A stretch of 64,000 nt of DNA from Phytophthora colocasiae (lineage: Eukaryota; Oomycota; Peronosporomycetes; Peronosporales; Peronosporaceae): positions 558,001 through 622,000 of the forward strand of contig JAGKQI010000086.1 of assembly GCA_018806915.1 (NCBI GenBank). The letters run 5' to 3'. Of this stretch, positions 18,452-29,427 are shown piece after piece. A model generated the notes under the pieces. That model was not told the DNA's origin and did not search any database. It saw only the letters and a list, made by a program, of their open reading frames with translations. Made by a program: the position numbers and the translations under genes. Each line of letters opens with the position of its first letter. Position 1 is the first letter of the stretch.

Positions 18452-21400
18452 ATGGTACGGCTTCATCCATGCATATCTCTTCATTTACGTGTCTATATCC
18501 GCCACTTCCATCTGCATAATGTAGCCTCTCGTCTCCTCTTTCGATCTATCTAACTTTTTCTTCGTATCTCGTTCTCCTCTCTCCATTATTGCCATTTCCC
18601 TACAGCCACTCCGTCTGGATATTAAACGCAAGCTTAGCTCGCGCTCAGAGCGCGTCAAGAGCGTGGATCTGCACCCCACCGAGCCGTGGGTGCTCTCCGC
18701 CCTCTATTCAGGTAGTCTGATGATCTGGAACTACGCTACGCAGTCGCTAGTGAAGACGCTGGAGGTCTCGAGTCTCCCAGTGCGCAACGCCAAGTTTGTG
18801 GCCCGTAAGCAGTGGATCATCGCCAGCTCAGACGACATGCAAGTGCGGGTCTTCAACTACAACACAATGGAGAAAGTCACGAGCTTTGAGGCCCACAGCG
18901 ACTACATTCGCCATATTGAAGTGCACCCGACACTTCCCTGTTTCCTCACGTGCGCTGACGACATGACTATTAAGCTGTGGGACTGGGACAAGAGCTTCAC
19001 GTGCACTCAGGTGTTCGAGGGCCACGGCCACTACGTCATGATGGTCAAGTTCAACCCTAAGGACGCACACAGCTTCGCCAGTGCCTGTCTGGACAGAACT
19101 GTCCGTGTCTGGGGCTTGGGATCCAGTCACGCTCACTTCTCACTTGAAGGACACGAGCGTGGAGTCAACTGTGTGGCCTATTACCCAGGAGGAGACAAGC
19201 CGTATCTGCTTTCAGGAAGTGACGACCGCACAGTGAAAGTCTGGGACTACCAGACAAAGGCTATTGTGCACACGTTGGACGGCCATGGGAACAACTTGAC
19301 GTCGGTACTGTACCACCCGAGACTGCCGCTGATTATCTCGGCCTGTGAAGACGGAGCCGTGCGCATGTGGCACTCGACCACGTACCGAGCGGAGACGACG
19401 CTGAACTACGGCATGGAGCGCAGTTGGTCTCTTGCAGCGCTGCCGTCAGCCAACACGTTGGCTATTGGCTACGATGAAGGTACCATTGTGCTGCGTCTAG
19501 GACATGACACTCCTGTGGTGAGTATGGATGCTGGAGGCAGCGGAAAACTCATTTGGACGACCAACAATGACGTCCACACGGCCAGTATCAAGGGTGTGGT
19601 TGCCGAAATGGGCCTGCAGGACGGAGAGAAGTTGCCGCTGGTCTCCAGAGACCTCGGAAGCTGCGAAGTGTACCCGCAGAAGGTGCAGCACAACAGCAAC
19701 GGCCGCTACGTGGTGGTCTGCGGCGACGGCGAGTACATCATCTACACGGCGCAGCAGCTGCGTAACAAGGCCTTCGGTGCGGCGCTGGACTTTTGTTGGT
19801 CGCCCACTGGAACGGGTGACTACGTCGTGCGTGAGAGCATCTCAAAGCTGACGCTGTTCCGCAACTTTAAGGAGGTGAAGAGTGAGAAGCCCCGCGTGCT
19901 GTCTGCCGAGGGATTGTTTGGAGGCACTGGTGCTATTGGTGTCAAGGGTAACGACGCGATCGCCATGTACGACTGGGAAGAGATGCGCCTGATCCGGAAG
20001 ATCGATGTAGTCGTCAAGAACGTCTTCTGGTCGGAGAACGGCAGCCTCGTCGTTCTCGCTTGCGAATCGAGCTTCTTCGTGCTGCGCTATAACAAGGAGC
20101 TGGTGGCGCAAGCCTTTGCTGCTGGTACGAACTCACCTGAGGACGGTGTTGATGGCGCTTTCGACCTGCTGCACGAGATCTCGGAGAAGGTGGGCACTGG
20201 CACTTGGGTGGGCGACTGCTTCCTGTACACGAACGCTGGTGGTAGACTTAACTACTACGTAGGCGGCGAGGTGATGACTCTCGCTCATCTGGAGCAGAAG
20301 ATGTATCTGCTGGGCTACCTGCCACGCGAGAACCTGGTGTTCCTCATGGACAAGATGAAGAACGTGGTGAGCTACACCGTGTCTCTGGTCATGTTGGAGT
20401 ACCAGACCGCGGTGGTGCGTCGGGACTTCGAGAGCGCGAACGCTATCCTGCCTAAGATCCCGGCAGATCAGATGGACTATGTAGCTCGCTTCCTGGAGTC
20501 GCAGGGATTTAAGGAGGAGGCCCTGGCGTTGAGCACTGACCCCGACCAGAAGTTCGACCTCGCCGTGCAACTTGCCAAGCTGGACGTGGCTCGAGACATC
20601 ATGCTTCAGGAGATCGACAAGGGCGACAAGGGTAAGGACATGGATATCGAGACCCAGCACAAGTGGAAGCAGCTGGGAGATCTCGCTCTGAACGACTGTC
20701 AGCTCGCTCTTGCTGAGGACTGCGCTCTGCGTGCGGATGACTTCAGTCTGCTGCTGATCCTGTACACAAGCCGGGGAGACAAGGATGGTCTGGTTCGTCT
20801 CGCTGCCCTTGCGCGTGAGAAGCGCCGCTACAACATCGCGTTCATTTGCTGGTTGTTGCTGGGTAAAACTACAGAGTGTATGGAGGTGCTGAAGGAGACT
20901 AAGCGCTTCCCGGAGGCTGCATTCTTCGCCCGCAGCTACTGCCCGTCCAAGATGCAGTTGGTCATGGACAAGTGGCGTGAAGACTTGGCGGCAGTCAGCT
21001 CCCGTGCTGCGAAGGCGCTGGCTGATCCGACCCGTAACCCTGAGCTGTTCGAGAACCTCGAGCTCTCTATGCAGGCGGAGGCTACTCTTCTGGCCCAGAA
21101 CGGTGGGGAAGCGACCAATGCTCCTGCATCCTCGTACCTGGCAAAGAAGGAAGTACTGGAAAGTGAGAACATCCTGGAATTGATTCTGAGCGGCGGGGCG
21201 GCGGCTGCTTTCACTGTTGCTGCTAGCGAGACCTTCCACGACACTGCAGCTTCGAATGCACAAGCCGAAGCACAGGCACAGGCACTGGCACAAGCTCAAG
21301 CACATGCTCAAGCGGAGGCTCAGGCTCAGGCAGAAGCTTATGCTCAAGCTCAAGCTCAGGCAGAGGCCCAGGCTCAGGCGGAAGCCTACGCACAAGCACA

Positions 21401-21962
21401 AGCGCAAGCTCAAGCCCAAGCCGCAGAGGCAGAAGCACAAGCTCAGGCGCAAGCTGCAGCACAGGCACAAGCGGAAGCTGCTGCGGCTGCTCAATTGGCG
21501 TACGAGCAGGCTCAAGCGCAGGCGGCAGCCGAAGCAGAAGCTCAGGCTCGGGCTCGGGCGGAAGAAGAGGCTCGGCAGCGTGCTGAGGCTGAAGCACACG
21601 CTCGTGCTATAGAGGAGGAGTCAGCACGTGTCCGTGCCGAGCAAGAAGCAGCCGCCGCTGCACAAGCTCAGGCAGAAGCAGAAGCTGAGTTGCAGCGTCA
21701 GCAGGCTGCGGCCATTCCTAGTAGCTTCGGCAGCAGCAACGATTTCGGATTCGCTGCGTCGTCAAGTTCCAACGAATTCGGTTTTAGCAGTCAGGATGCG
21801 TTCTCATCTTCTCAGACGTCGGGCTTTGGTGTGACAACAACTACGACCACAACGACAACAACCACCACGACCGGAACAACTGGCGAGCTGTTAGACTTCG
21901 AGCTGGACAACGCCGACATTCAATTCGAAGACGACGACGACGCAGACTGGGGAGAGATGTAA
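18452..21962 (+). CDS. COPB2: Coatomer subunit beta' (beta'-COP)
   Basis: Exon 1 is the ATG at 18452-18454, followed by GTACGG. Exon 2 starts at 18606 after CTACAG and opens [20 protein letters not shown], the conserved beta'-COP N-terminus. The product is about 1119 aa. WD40 repeats fill about residues 10-300 (for example [22 protein letters not shown]), followed by a second propeller and an alpha-solenoid to about 880. This is a core subunit of the COPI coat for retrograde Golgi-ER traffic. Family members are about 900 aa; here a 150-residue Ala/Gln/Glu tract (21260-21710), a poly-Thr run and a very acidic end [10 protein letters not shown] are added. Confidence 0.92.
21260..21710 (+). repeat. 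Coding AQ/AE low-complexity repeat in beta'-COP
   Basis: This is a six-base repeat of the GCTCAG/GCACAA type, imperfect and with synonymous variation, encoding alternating Ala-Gln with Glu, Arg and Tyr interruptions. It stays in frame for about 150 codons, which argues for selection on the protein rather than free slippage. Confidence 0.8.
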
Positions 21963-22146
21963 CTCTAGTCAGCTGCCCACAGCTCTTCATTCTTGTCAGT
22001 CCCTGATCAATCCAACTCAATATCGTTTCAAAAAGATCGAAATGTATTCATCTACTGTCGCTCATGCACCAGTTTGCCTTTACTTGTCTCCTTTAACTGA
22101 GCTTTACCACTGCACAAAAGGCAGCATCAGTACATGTAGTTAGTTC

Positions 22147-22861
22147 TCATAGACGTACGAGATCAATTATTACTGTCCACTCACACAACGTCTCGCAGAA
22201 TTCCTTAAGTTGCGGCACGGCACGAGCCGACAACGTCGGATACACGTAAGTGATGAGGCAGAAGAGCAGGCGACTGCCTTGAGCAACTTTACACACTGCA
22301 ATCCCTTCTCCTTCCTCCAGTGACGGATCTCCACGACGGCCGTAGACCAAAGGCGGGTGGAAACTACGAGGTAAACAAAAAAGGTAAACAATCAGCTTCA
22401 ACTTGATTGGAAAATGCAACAAAACTCACCGATGCACATCGTACTGTTCGCCCAACAGTACAATACCAGAAGCCATTGTGTCCTCACGCTTGTTGAAGAG
22501 CTTTAGGAAGCCACTGGAACAAAAAGTTACACTTAGTTGACATAATGGTAAAATAAAATAAATTACGGAACACGTACGCGATCTCGCCGTCCAGCGGCTT
22601 GACGTTGCTAAAGAGAAGTTTCCCGTCTCCATCGAACACAATGTGTTTGGCCCACTCCTTCTGCGCCTTGACGGTCTCTTGCAGACTCGCGAGTGTGACA
22701 GGACCGACATCCACATTGTTCCCGCTCGTAGGCGCTTCGTCCGCCGACAGGACGTTGCTGGCGCTGCTGTGGGAGCTCAGAACGGACTGGGAACTAGCAC
22801 CAGAGGCAGTTGTCCCCCCTAGCGCGCTGCTAGCCGTCTTGAGCGTCTTCCCAGCGTCCAT
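22147..22861 (-). CDS. Profilin-like protein
   Basis: Three exons: 22861-22578 (GTACGT donor), 22513-22430 (GTGAGT donor) and 22363-22147. Phases join cleanly to give 194 aa. The first ~65 residues are a Ser/Ala-rich extension. The rest shows the profilin layout: HIVFDGDGKLLFS, GFLKLFNKREDTMASGIVLLGEQYDV, then GEGIAVCKVAQGSRLLFCLITYVYP and a C-terminal helix. Profilins bind actin monomers. The actin-site residues cannot be judged by eye, so 'profilin-like fold' is the safe call. Translation may start further upstream via another small exon (an ATGATG then GTAAAT lies near 22932). Confidence 0.55.
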
Positions 22862-23145
22862 CGTCTGCTTCAAGGATGTTGTTACAAATTTGGTAAACTA
22901 AAATGTAAACTGCCACGTAAGGAATTTACCATCATGTGGTGCACACAACAATACAAATACATGTAGCAATGGTGGAATATGTACTTCAAGTAAGTGCCAT
23001 GCTACACACGTTCCACGAACGGATGGTAGTTCTACGTATGTTGTTCTCCGTTTAGGGTAAAGCACGCTCTTATCTGCGTCACTCTCCCTCTTTATTCTCG
23101 GAACGTACGTCCTCGCCATTTTCCGATCAACCCTTGAAAAAAAAA

Positions 23146-24924
23146 ATGAAAGGTGTGACTCCGTTCGACTCGGTTCTCGTTTCATCGGATCAATCTCGTC
23201 GCTTTGAACGCAAAATTCAGCAACTTCTGGATGAAACTTTACGTGAATTCGACACTCACGACTCCCTCTGTAAGAGCAACAAGAACCCGTTGCAGGACAA
23301 ATGGCAGTGGAAACCTTTGAAGACGCATGAAGGTCTCAGCGTCTTCAAAGAGCGACAACCGACACATCCAGAATTGAATCCATTCGCCTCTCGAACTCCA
23401 AAGACATCAACAGATTCCTCTTCCTCATCTTCCGACAAACCGACAACAGCAGTGGCGATGGCTGCGTACACCCCTGAAATGGCAATGGTCATGTGCAATG
23501 CGGCTGCTCCCGGGTCTTCCTCAGTCGCTTCGACTGTCGTCACAGGTCACGTTAATGGAAGTCTCAGTGACGTCCTGTATGGTCTTTTAGCACTTGATAC
23601 AGCTGATCTACAGCTCCAGTTACGGTACATGACGGACGCAGAGGTACTGGATTCGACAATGCTCAGTTGTATTCAACCGCCTACTGCTACAGACCCGTTC
23701 CGGTTCGTTGGTCTTCAGTGGATCGTTCGCGGTGAATCGTCTCGAGTGAAAGCGAGTGGCAAACGACCACGTGATTTCGTGTTACTGGTAGCGTCGGGTG
23801 TTGTTCAGCATAAAAATCAGGAGATCGGCTACTACTTGTGTCAATCGGTGGAGCTACAAGAGTGTGGAGAACTGGAGCTGCAAGGTCTCACTAGGGGGTG
23901 GCTCTCGACCTGTTCGTTGTTTACGGAGGTTAATGGCACTTCACAGGTTAACGTTTTCTCAAGGGGTTTTGCGGACTTTAAGGGCAAGTTACAGGACTAC
24001 CAGGCTGCGAATATGATGACGACGTTGGTGCTGAACGGCCTGGCAGACGCTGCTACGTGTGGACAAAGCAAGAAGTTGAACTGGTTGTTGCATTTCAAAG
24101 GAGCTGCAGCGGAATTTCGGCGTCTGCATCCTCAATCGGCGTCTTCTGGAAGTCGCTGCGGCATTTGCGAGCGGAAGTTCGGGGTACTGCACAGTGTTGC
24201 AGCCTGTAACCTGTGCCAGGTGAACATGTGCTCGAGATGCCGTGTTAGTCGTGAGTTGAGCTTCGTAAAGCGAAGAGATCCAGTCGCCAACGGTTTAAAC
24301 TGGGAAGAAGGTCAAGCTGGTGGTCAAGTGCGTTCCATGACGGTTGTTCTCTGTAAGAACTGCAAGATGAACGCCAACCACATGGACGCGAAGACCATGG
24401 CAAGTAGAGAAGTCCAAGGTGGCTCTGGAGCTCAAGAGATGGTGGCTCTTGTTGCCGTTCCGACACCTGTACAAGCCAAACAGAGTCACTCGAGTGAGAC
24501 CAAGATGAGCTTCTGGACTCCAGACTCAGCTAAACAACAGACTCTTGTCGCTTGGACGCCAGGGACCGATAAACAGGACACAGTGAAGAACAAAGCGATG
24601 GACAGTGGCAGGTCGAAGCTCGAGTCTTCTGTCAGTTCGTTTGCCTCAACGTTACCGTCACCACGGGACCAGGACAGTCAGGAAGACTCAAGCTTCGAAC
24701 TGACTCCGTATCAACCTCAATACGTTCGAGAAGATCCTGAAATCTCGTACACTTACACAGGTAACAATGGGACCCAAGCAGATCTTGTACGGAGGATGCA
24801 GGAGCTGCAGATGAAGTCCGAGTCTGTGTACAAGTTCACGAGTCAAATGAACGCCAACACGAGGTTCAGACACCAGCAGTTCGAGGCTCCAGCCACCAGA
24901 ACGTCCATTTCAGAGCTGGATTAG
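23146..24924 (+). CDS. START-like/FYVE-type zinc-finger protein
   Basis: The protein has 592 aa from ATG 23146. Layout is that of the large oomycete family with an N-terminal helical region, a START-like lipid-binding region (about 110-330, including DPFRFVGLQWIV and RPRDFVLLVASGVV) and a FYVE-related zinc finger. The cysteines are CGICERKFGVL, ACNLCQVNMCSRC and CKNC. The canonical RR/KHHCR basic patch is missing, so binding to phosphatidylinositol 3-phosphate is doubtful. The C-terminal third is Ser/Gln-rich. Its stop codon overlaps the stop of the convergent secreted-protein gene. A 62-bp tract at 23331-23392 also occurs in the MFS fragments at 3564-3625 and 7422-7483. Confidence 0.75.
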   Translation: MKGVTPFDSVLVSSDQSRRFERKIQQLLDETLREFDTHDSLCKSNKNPLQDKWQWKPLKTHEGLSVFKERQPTHPELNPFASRTPKTSTDSSSSSSDKPTTAVAMAAYTPEMAMVMCNAAAPGSSSVASTVVTGHVNGSLSDVLYGLLALDTADLQLQLRYMTDAEVLDSTMLSCIQPPTATDPFRFVGLQWIVRGESSRVKASGKRPRDFVLLVASGVVQHKNQEIGYYLCQSVELQECGELELQGLTRGWLSTCSLFTEVNGTSQVNVFSRGFADFKGKLQDYQAANMMTTLVLNGLADAATCGQSKKLNWLLHFKGAAAEFRRLHPQSASSGSRCGICERKFGVLHSVAACNLCQVNMCSRCRVSRELSFVKRRDPVANGLNWEEGQAGGQVRSMTVVLCKNCKMNANHMDAKTMASREVQGGSGAQEMVALVAVPTPVQAKQSHSSETKMSFWTPDSAKQQTLVAWTPGTDKQDTVKNKAMDSGRSKLESSVSSFASTLPSPRDQDSQEDSSFELTPYQPQYVREDPEISYTYTGNNGTQADLVRRMQELQMKSESVYKFTSQMNANTRFRHQQFEAPATRTSISELD

Positions 24925-25144
24925 TCGTTTTTACGTCGGTATTTCTCTAAAAATTGTCGAAAGTAGTCTCGAATCTTGTCACCCGTTGGTTGGTACCTCA
25001 TGTTGACTTTGGCAATAGCCAACCACCCGTACTTCCCTTGTAGTTCTCTTGAAGGTGGTACATTGTTGACACGGAGACGTTGCATGGGCTTCGAGTCAGC
25101 AGACGTCACGAAAGTTAATAACACGAGGAGAAGAAAACCCTTAA
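24921..25144 (-). pseudogene. RXLR-like secreted protein gene, 3' part (split by piggyBac)
   Basis: Reading leftward from the TTAA at 25144, the frame gives a strongly hydrophobic segment (GFLLLVLLTFV), a predicted cleavage near TSADS, a degenerate RXLR-like motif QRLR, and a basic C-terminus ending at TAA 24921. No start codon lies in this piece. The missing start is on the other side of the transposon at 49687-49665, in the same frame once a single TTAA is kept. The intact gene would encode about 80 aa with a signal peptide. It is now inactivated unless an allele lacks the insert. Its stop overlaps the START/FYVE gene. Confidence 0.7.
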
Positions 25145-25495
25145 CCCTTGTAACGCCGGCCCTTATTCTGTATAATACAGAAGAGAGAGTTGTCTTGAGT
25201 AAACTATTGACAGAGGATTGCAACACTTTATCTGTTTCAAGCCCTTCCCAGGGCGACGTGACGAAAACGTTGCGAAATCGAGGCACAGACGCGACGAATG
25301 TTACCATAAAAGTATCATTTTTCCCATCAGCTGTCAGTTTTGAGCGCTGCTATTGGCTGCTACGTATCAGACATACCTCCTGCAGTTGATTCCCCCGTCG
25401 ATTGCGATCGTCGCTTCACGGGGGAGCTGCACGTGGCGCACTCACATTCACGAAAAGTTGGTAAGCAGCATGCATGGAATTAATTTGCTTTGGTG
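25145..25495. other. piggyBac 3'-terminal non-coding region
   Basis: Lies between the left terminus and the transposase stop codon at 25496. It holds the terminal palindrome at 25163-25182 and otherwise no gene. Confidence 0.5.
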
Positions 25496-27628
25496 CTAAT
25501 CGCTATCTCCTTGGTCCAAGTAGTCGACATCGTGCTCCTCCTCGTCATCGGCCCCGTCACTCTCGACGTCTTCGTGCTTACGCTTTCTGTAGCGGATGTT
25601 CTTTCTCAAATGCGCTGGAATAAGCGAGCCGCACCCCCACACTGTGTGCCAGATCTGGCTGCAAGTGAGAGTATTACCAGTGTCTTCTCGGCGCACCTTC
25701 GCGCAGAGCGGCACGTAGCCACCACGAAGCAGCTCACAAGACGGGCAGTAGAAACTGCTTTCAAAGCTTTTCGTGTTCGGTTCAGCCAGAGCAGAGCACA
25801 CCTTGCAGGAGTGCTGCCGGCGTTTGCGTCTGTACTTGTTGGTGTTGTTACAGAGGCGGTGTTTTCCTGCGGGTATCGGAACGGAGACCAGCTCTTCAGC
25901 GTTCATGTTGGCCTCAAGGTCGCCGCGCTCACCCCCATAAGCTCACGATGCAATCTCCGCATGTACTCGGCGTGCGTGGGTACTTGGTGTCCGCTCTGCT
26001 TCATCACAAGCTTGTGGATAATAAAGCCGTTCACAATGGCCATATCCACAAACCCCAGAAAAAGCTGGCGATAATACTTCTTGAAGGCGACACACTGTTG
26101 CAGCGAGTAGCTTTGCAGTCGTAGCTGGTCATGAGTGTCTACCCCACCCATCCCAGCGTGATAATCAGCAACTAGTTGGGGCAAGGCACTTTCTCCAGAG
26201 CTCCGGTGGCTTTGTTCCGCCTAGTGACCGACGTTGAGATAGTTAAGCAGCCAATTGATATCATGTGCACTGGTGAAGAGTCCATCCACGCCAACGCTAC
26301 AAGCTCGGGGTGATCAACATCTTGGGCAATCTTGTAGGTCCCGCGTGGCATGTACGCCGGGCGCTTCTTTGCTTGAATTCAAGAGATTTCGGCCATCCGA
26401 GACGGTCGTTCCGGTGGGTGCCGACATAGTAGAAGCCCATATCCCGAAGACGGAGTGCCAAAGCACAGGAAGAGTAGAAGTTGTCGGCGATAATAAGTCT
26501 TCTTCTTGGCTGCCCGTCGAAAGTCTTGGCCAAGTTTCGAATAACAGCCTTCTGCGCCACACCTTTAGCTTTCTTCTTGTCCTTCGTCTTACCCAAGTAC
26601 ACCTCTACTCTGTACAATACAGAATACGATAAGCAGTTAGCAACTTACTCTGTACGATACTGAGCATAATAGAAAAGCAGGAAACAGCTTATTCTGTACA
26701 AGCCAGAATTGCCTATTCTGTGTGAATTTCAAAGCTCGCTCACCTTGAACAGTAACCCGTCTCAGCGCAACACGTCATATAGCATTTCGTGCCGTACTTG
26801 TGCGGCTTATCTTTGTTGTAGACTCGAATCGGATTGAACTGGCTGCGGTTAGGAATTGTGCCTTCATCAAAGCTTACACGCGCACCCAAGCGATAACCGC
26901 GCCGAAACGTTTTCTCCAATGCTTGAAGAATTGGACGGACTTTCCACGCCTTGTCGTGTGAAGCCGCCGCACCTGTTGAGTTACTTGCAAAATGAAGGTA
27001 CCTTGTGATGATACGGAAGCGTTCACGTTTCATGTAGCGACTGAATGTTCCTCGGGGAACAGCTCCATCCTCGCGAGTTGACCAATGCTTCTCTAACCCG
27101 TCCGTGTGACTGCAGAGTGTCCTCGCAGCCAGAAGGCCAATGACATGTAGAATCTCGTGCGGCTTGATAGGCTTCACACGTTCCAGCTTGAGCTTAATTT
27201 CAGTAAGGGGCTGAACCGTCTTCGATGGGTCCTTCGCTTGTGCTTCGAGCTGCTTCATGCGTATCTTCTCGGCTGCACCTGGAATGCACTCCTGGCGGTA
27301 CGCGTCACTCTCGCTTGCAATGTGCACCCACAGCGCCTTTGGAAGGAAGTAAAAATACATTCCTAGCGGTGACTTCGCGAATGCAGCTGCCGATTTCGTG
27401 ACACCATACGACCCACTGTAGAGATCAGTGGCGCCACTCAACTGTAATTCATCTGCATCCCATACAATACAGAGTTAAATTATACCGCCAACACTATTCT
27501 GTATAAGACAGCTTTACCACTTCTGTGTTGGTCGAATATGCGCCACCGCAGACGTCTCATGGCATCGTCGTCTTGTGCAAACGCGTCACTATCGTCTTCG
27601 AAATCGTCGTCAGACTCCACTTCGCTCT
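25496..27628 (-). pseudogene. piggyBac transposase, 3' exons
   Basis: Continues the gene whose 5' part is at 48560-49450. The acidic segment joins through an intron (donor GTAAAG near 27518, acceptor near 27453) to the catalytic domain. The three acidic catalytic positions are visible: RVSFDEGTIP, LIIADNFYSS and MGGVDTHDQ. The C-terminal zinc-binding region has CKVC, CPSC and LC...C. A second intron (about 26746-26615) ends in TTGTACAG. Two single-base frameshifts, near 26375 and at the CCCC run near 26178, break the frame between the second and third catalytic blocks. Either the copy is dead or these are sequence errors. It would have catalysed cut-and-paste at TTAA. Confidence 0.75.
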
Positions 27629-29427
27629 TGTGGTGAAGTGGATTCAAATCAAGCCGGACAGGACGCAGAACGACCACGATGATGGGTGACGTGCGACAGT
27701 GGTGCTACGATAAGGACAGATCCCTGGAACTGGTACCTACTCTAGGGCGGACCCTAAGTTAGGATCCACTTGGCCTGGCTGACTTAAGTTCGGATCCCAC
27801 AGTCCTAAGTGCGGATCCTTCAGACCCAAGATCCTCGGATCCGGACGTCGAGATCCAGATTCAAGATCCTCGGCTCCCGAAGCCGGATCCCCAAGATCCG
27901 AGATCCTCGGATCCTGAAGCCGGATCCCCACGATCCAGATGCCAGAGATCCAGATCCAAGATCCTCGGATCCTGAAGCCGGATCCCCAAGATCCAAGATC
28001 CAGAGATCCAGATCCAAGATCCTCGGATCCTGAAGCCGGATCCCCAAGATCCAAGATCCAGAGATCCAGATCCAAGATCCCCAAGATCCAAGATCCTCGG
28101 ATCCAAATGCCAGAGATCCAGATCCAAGATCCTCGGATCCTGAAGCCGGATCCCCAAGATCCAAGATCCAGAGATCCAGATCCAAGATCCTCGGATCCTG
28201 AAGCCGGATCCCTAAGATCCAAGATCCAGAGATCCAGATCCAAGATCCCCACATCCAGATGCCAGAGATCCAGATCCAAGATCCTCGGATCCAGATGCCA
28301 GAGATCCAGATCTAAGACCCTCGGATCCAGATGGCAGAGATCCAGATCCAAGATCCTCGGATCCTGAAGCCGGATCCCCAAGATCCAAGATCCAGAGATC
28401 CAGATCCAAGATCCCCAAGATCCAAGATCCTCGGATCCAGATGCCAGAGATCCAGATCCAAGATCCTCGGATCCTGAAGCCGGATCCCCAAGATCCAAGA
28501 TCCAGAGATCCAGATCCAAGATCCTCAAGATCCAAGATCCTCGGATCCAGATGCCAGAGATCCAGATCCAAGATCCTCGGATCCTGAAGCCGGATCCCCA
28601 AGATCCAGAGATCCAGATCCAAGATCCCCAAGATCCAAGATCCAGAGATCCTGAAGCCGGATCCTCGGATCCCGAAGCTAGATCCTCGGATCCAAACCCG
28701 GATCCTCAAGGTTTATGACATCAACGTGGTGAAGCAGTTGGAAGAGAGCCAGCATGATCTAAGATAGAGATTTGCGATGAGAAAGATAGGGTACAGGATG
28801 AGAAACTGGATAGCCATAAATCAGAGAGTCGAATTTACCTTCTAGTGCGCAAGTGGTTTCCTTCAGGACCTAAGACAAGGGAAGAGGATAGTGTATTGGC
28901 CTCCCCTTAGTCTTCCTGCAAGTTTCTTCGCCTACCTAGCTACAGCTAAGACCGGATCCCTGATTTGGCCGGCTTACCTTACGCTAGTGAAGACCCCGGA
29001 TCCAACGGTGTTGATTGCTTAACCGCAGGATCCCTCGACCTCTCAACACCCTCAAGACCAACCGCTACAGGAGGCGGCAAGCAAGACAGTAAAGGAAAGG
29101 AAAGGAACCCCACAGCCACCAAGGCAACCCCGGATCTAAGGATCCACAAGATCTTCGAGTCCAAGACCAAGATCCCCCCAACCAGGACCTGTGTGCAGGA
29201 ATACCCACGCAAGTCCAACCTCCCAAGTCCCCGCCAAGGACGTTCAAGCCCTCACGCCTGTGTACAGTCTCCCGTTCCTGAGAGAGCAGATCCCGCCCAC
29301 TGACGGGTACACAAGGTGAGCCTCAGCAACCCCACGGTTATCGGAGTACCCCCTCCGTTAGTCAGTGTCTGGGCGCCGTGTGTGAACGTTGGATCCCTGC
29401 TCATTCCAGCGGATCCACTACACCACA
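27629..29427 (+). repeat. 5' LTR of gypsy element A
   Basis: Direct repeat of 46796-48559. It begins TGTGGTGAAG and ends CCACA. It is 1799 bp here and 1764 bp at the 3' copy; the difference lies in the internal GATCC array. Outside the array the two are nearly identical, with only scattered substitutions seen, so the insertion is fairly recent. The flanking CTCT (27625-27628 and 48560-48563) is the target duplication. Confidence 0.9.
27830..28715. repeat. GATCC tandem array in the 5' LTR of element A
   Basis: Built from AGATCC, AAGATCC and GGATCC words arranged in a higher-order unit of about 58 bp (with TCGGATCCTGAAGCCGGATCCCC as the marker segment), repeated about a dozen times with deletions. 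The matching array in the 3' LTR is at 46997-47843. All six frames are mostly open because the unit contains few stops. Confidence 0.9.

Noticed and set aside
20133..21599. 488-codon antisense ORF
   Set aside because: Shadow of beta'-COP and its AQ repeat; the sense strand has clear homology.
27737..28709. Long ORFs on both strands of the LTR arrays (up to 270 codons)
   Set aside because: Products of GATCC repeats that lack stop codons; repetitive, open in several frames, and duplicated in both LTRs.
27830..28715. Possible CRISPR-like array
   Set aside because: Units are directly abutting and variable, with no unique spacers; this is a satellite in a eukaryotic LTR.
28965..29303. 112-codon ORF repeated at 48096
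   Set aside because: Lies inside both LTRs of element A, differs by a frameshift between copies, and has no domain.
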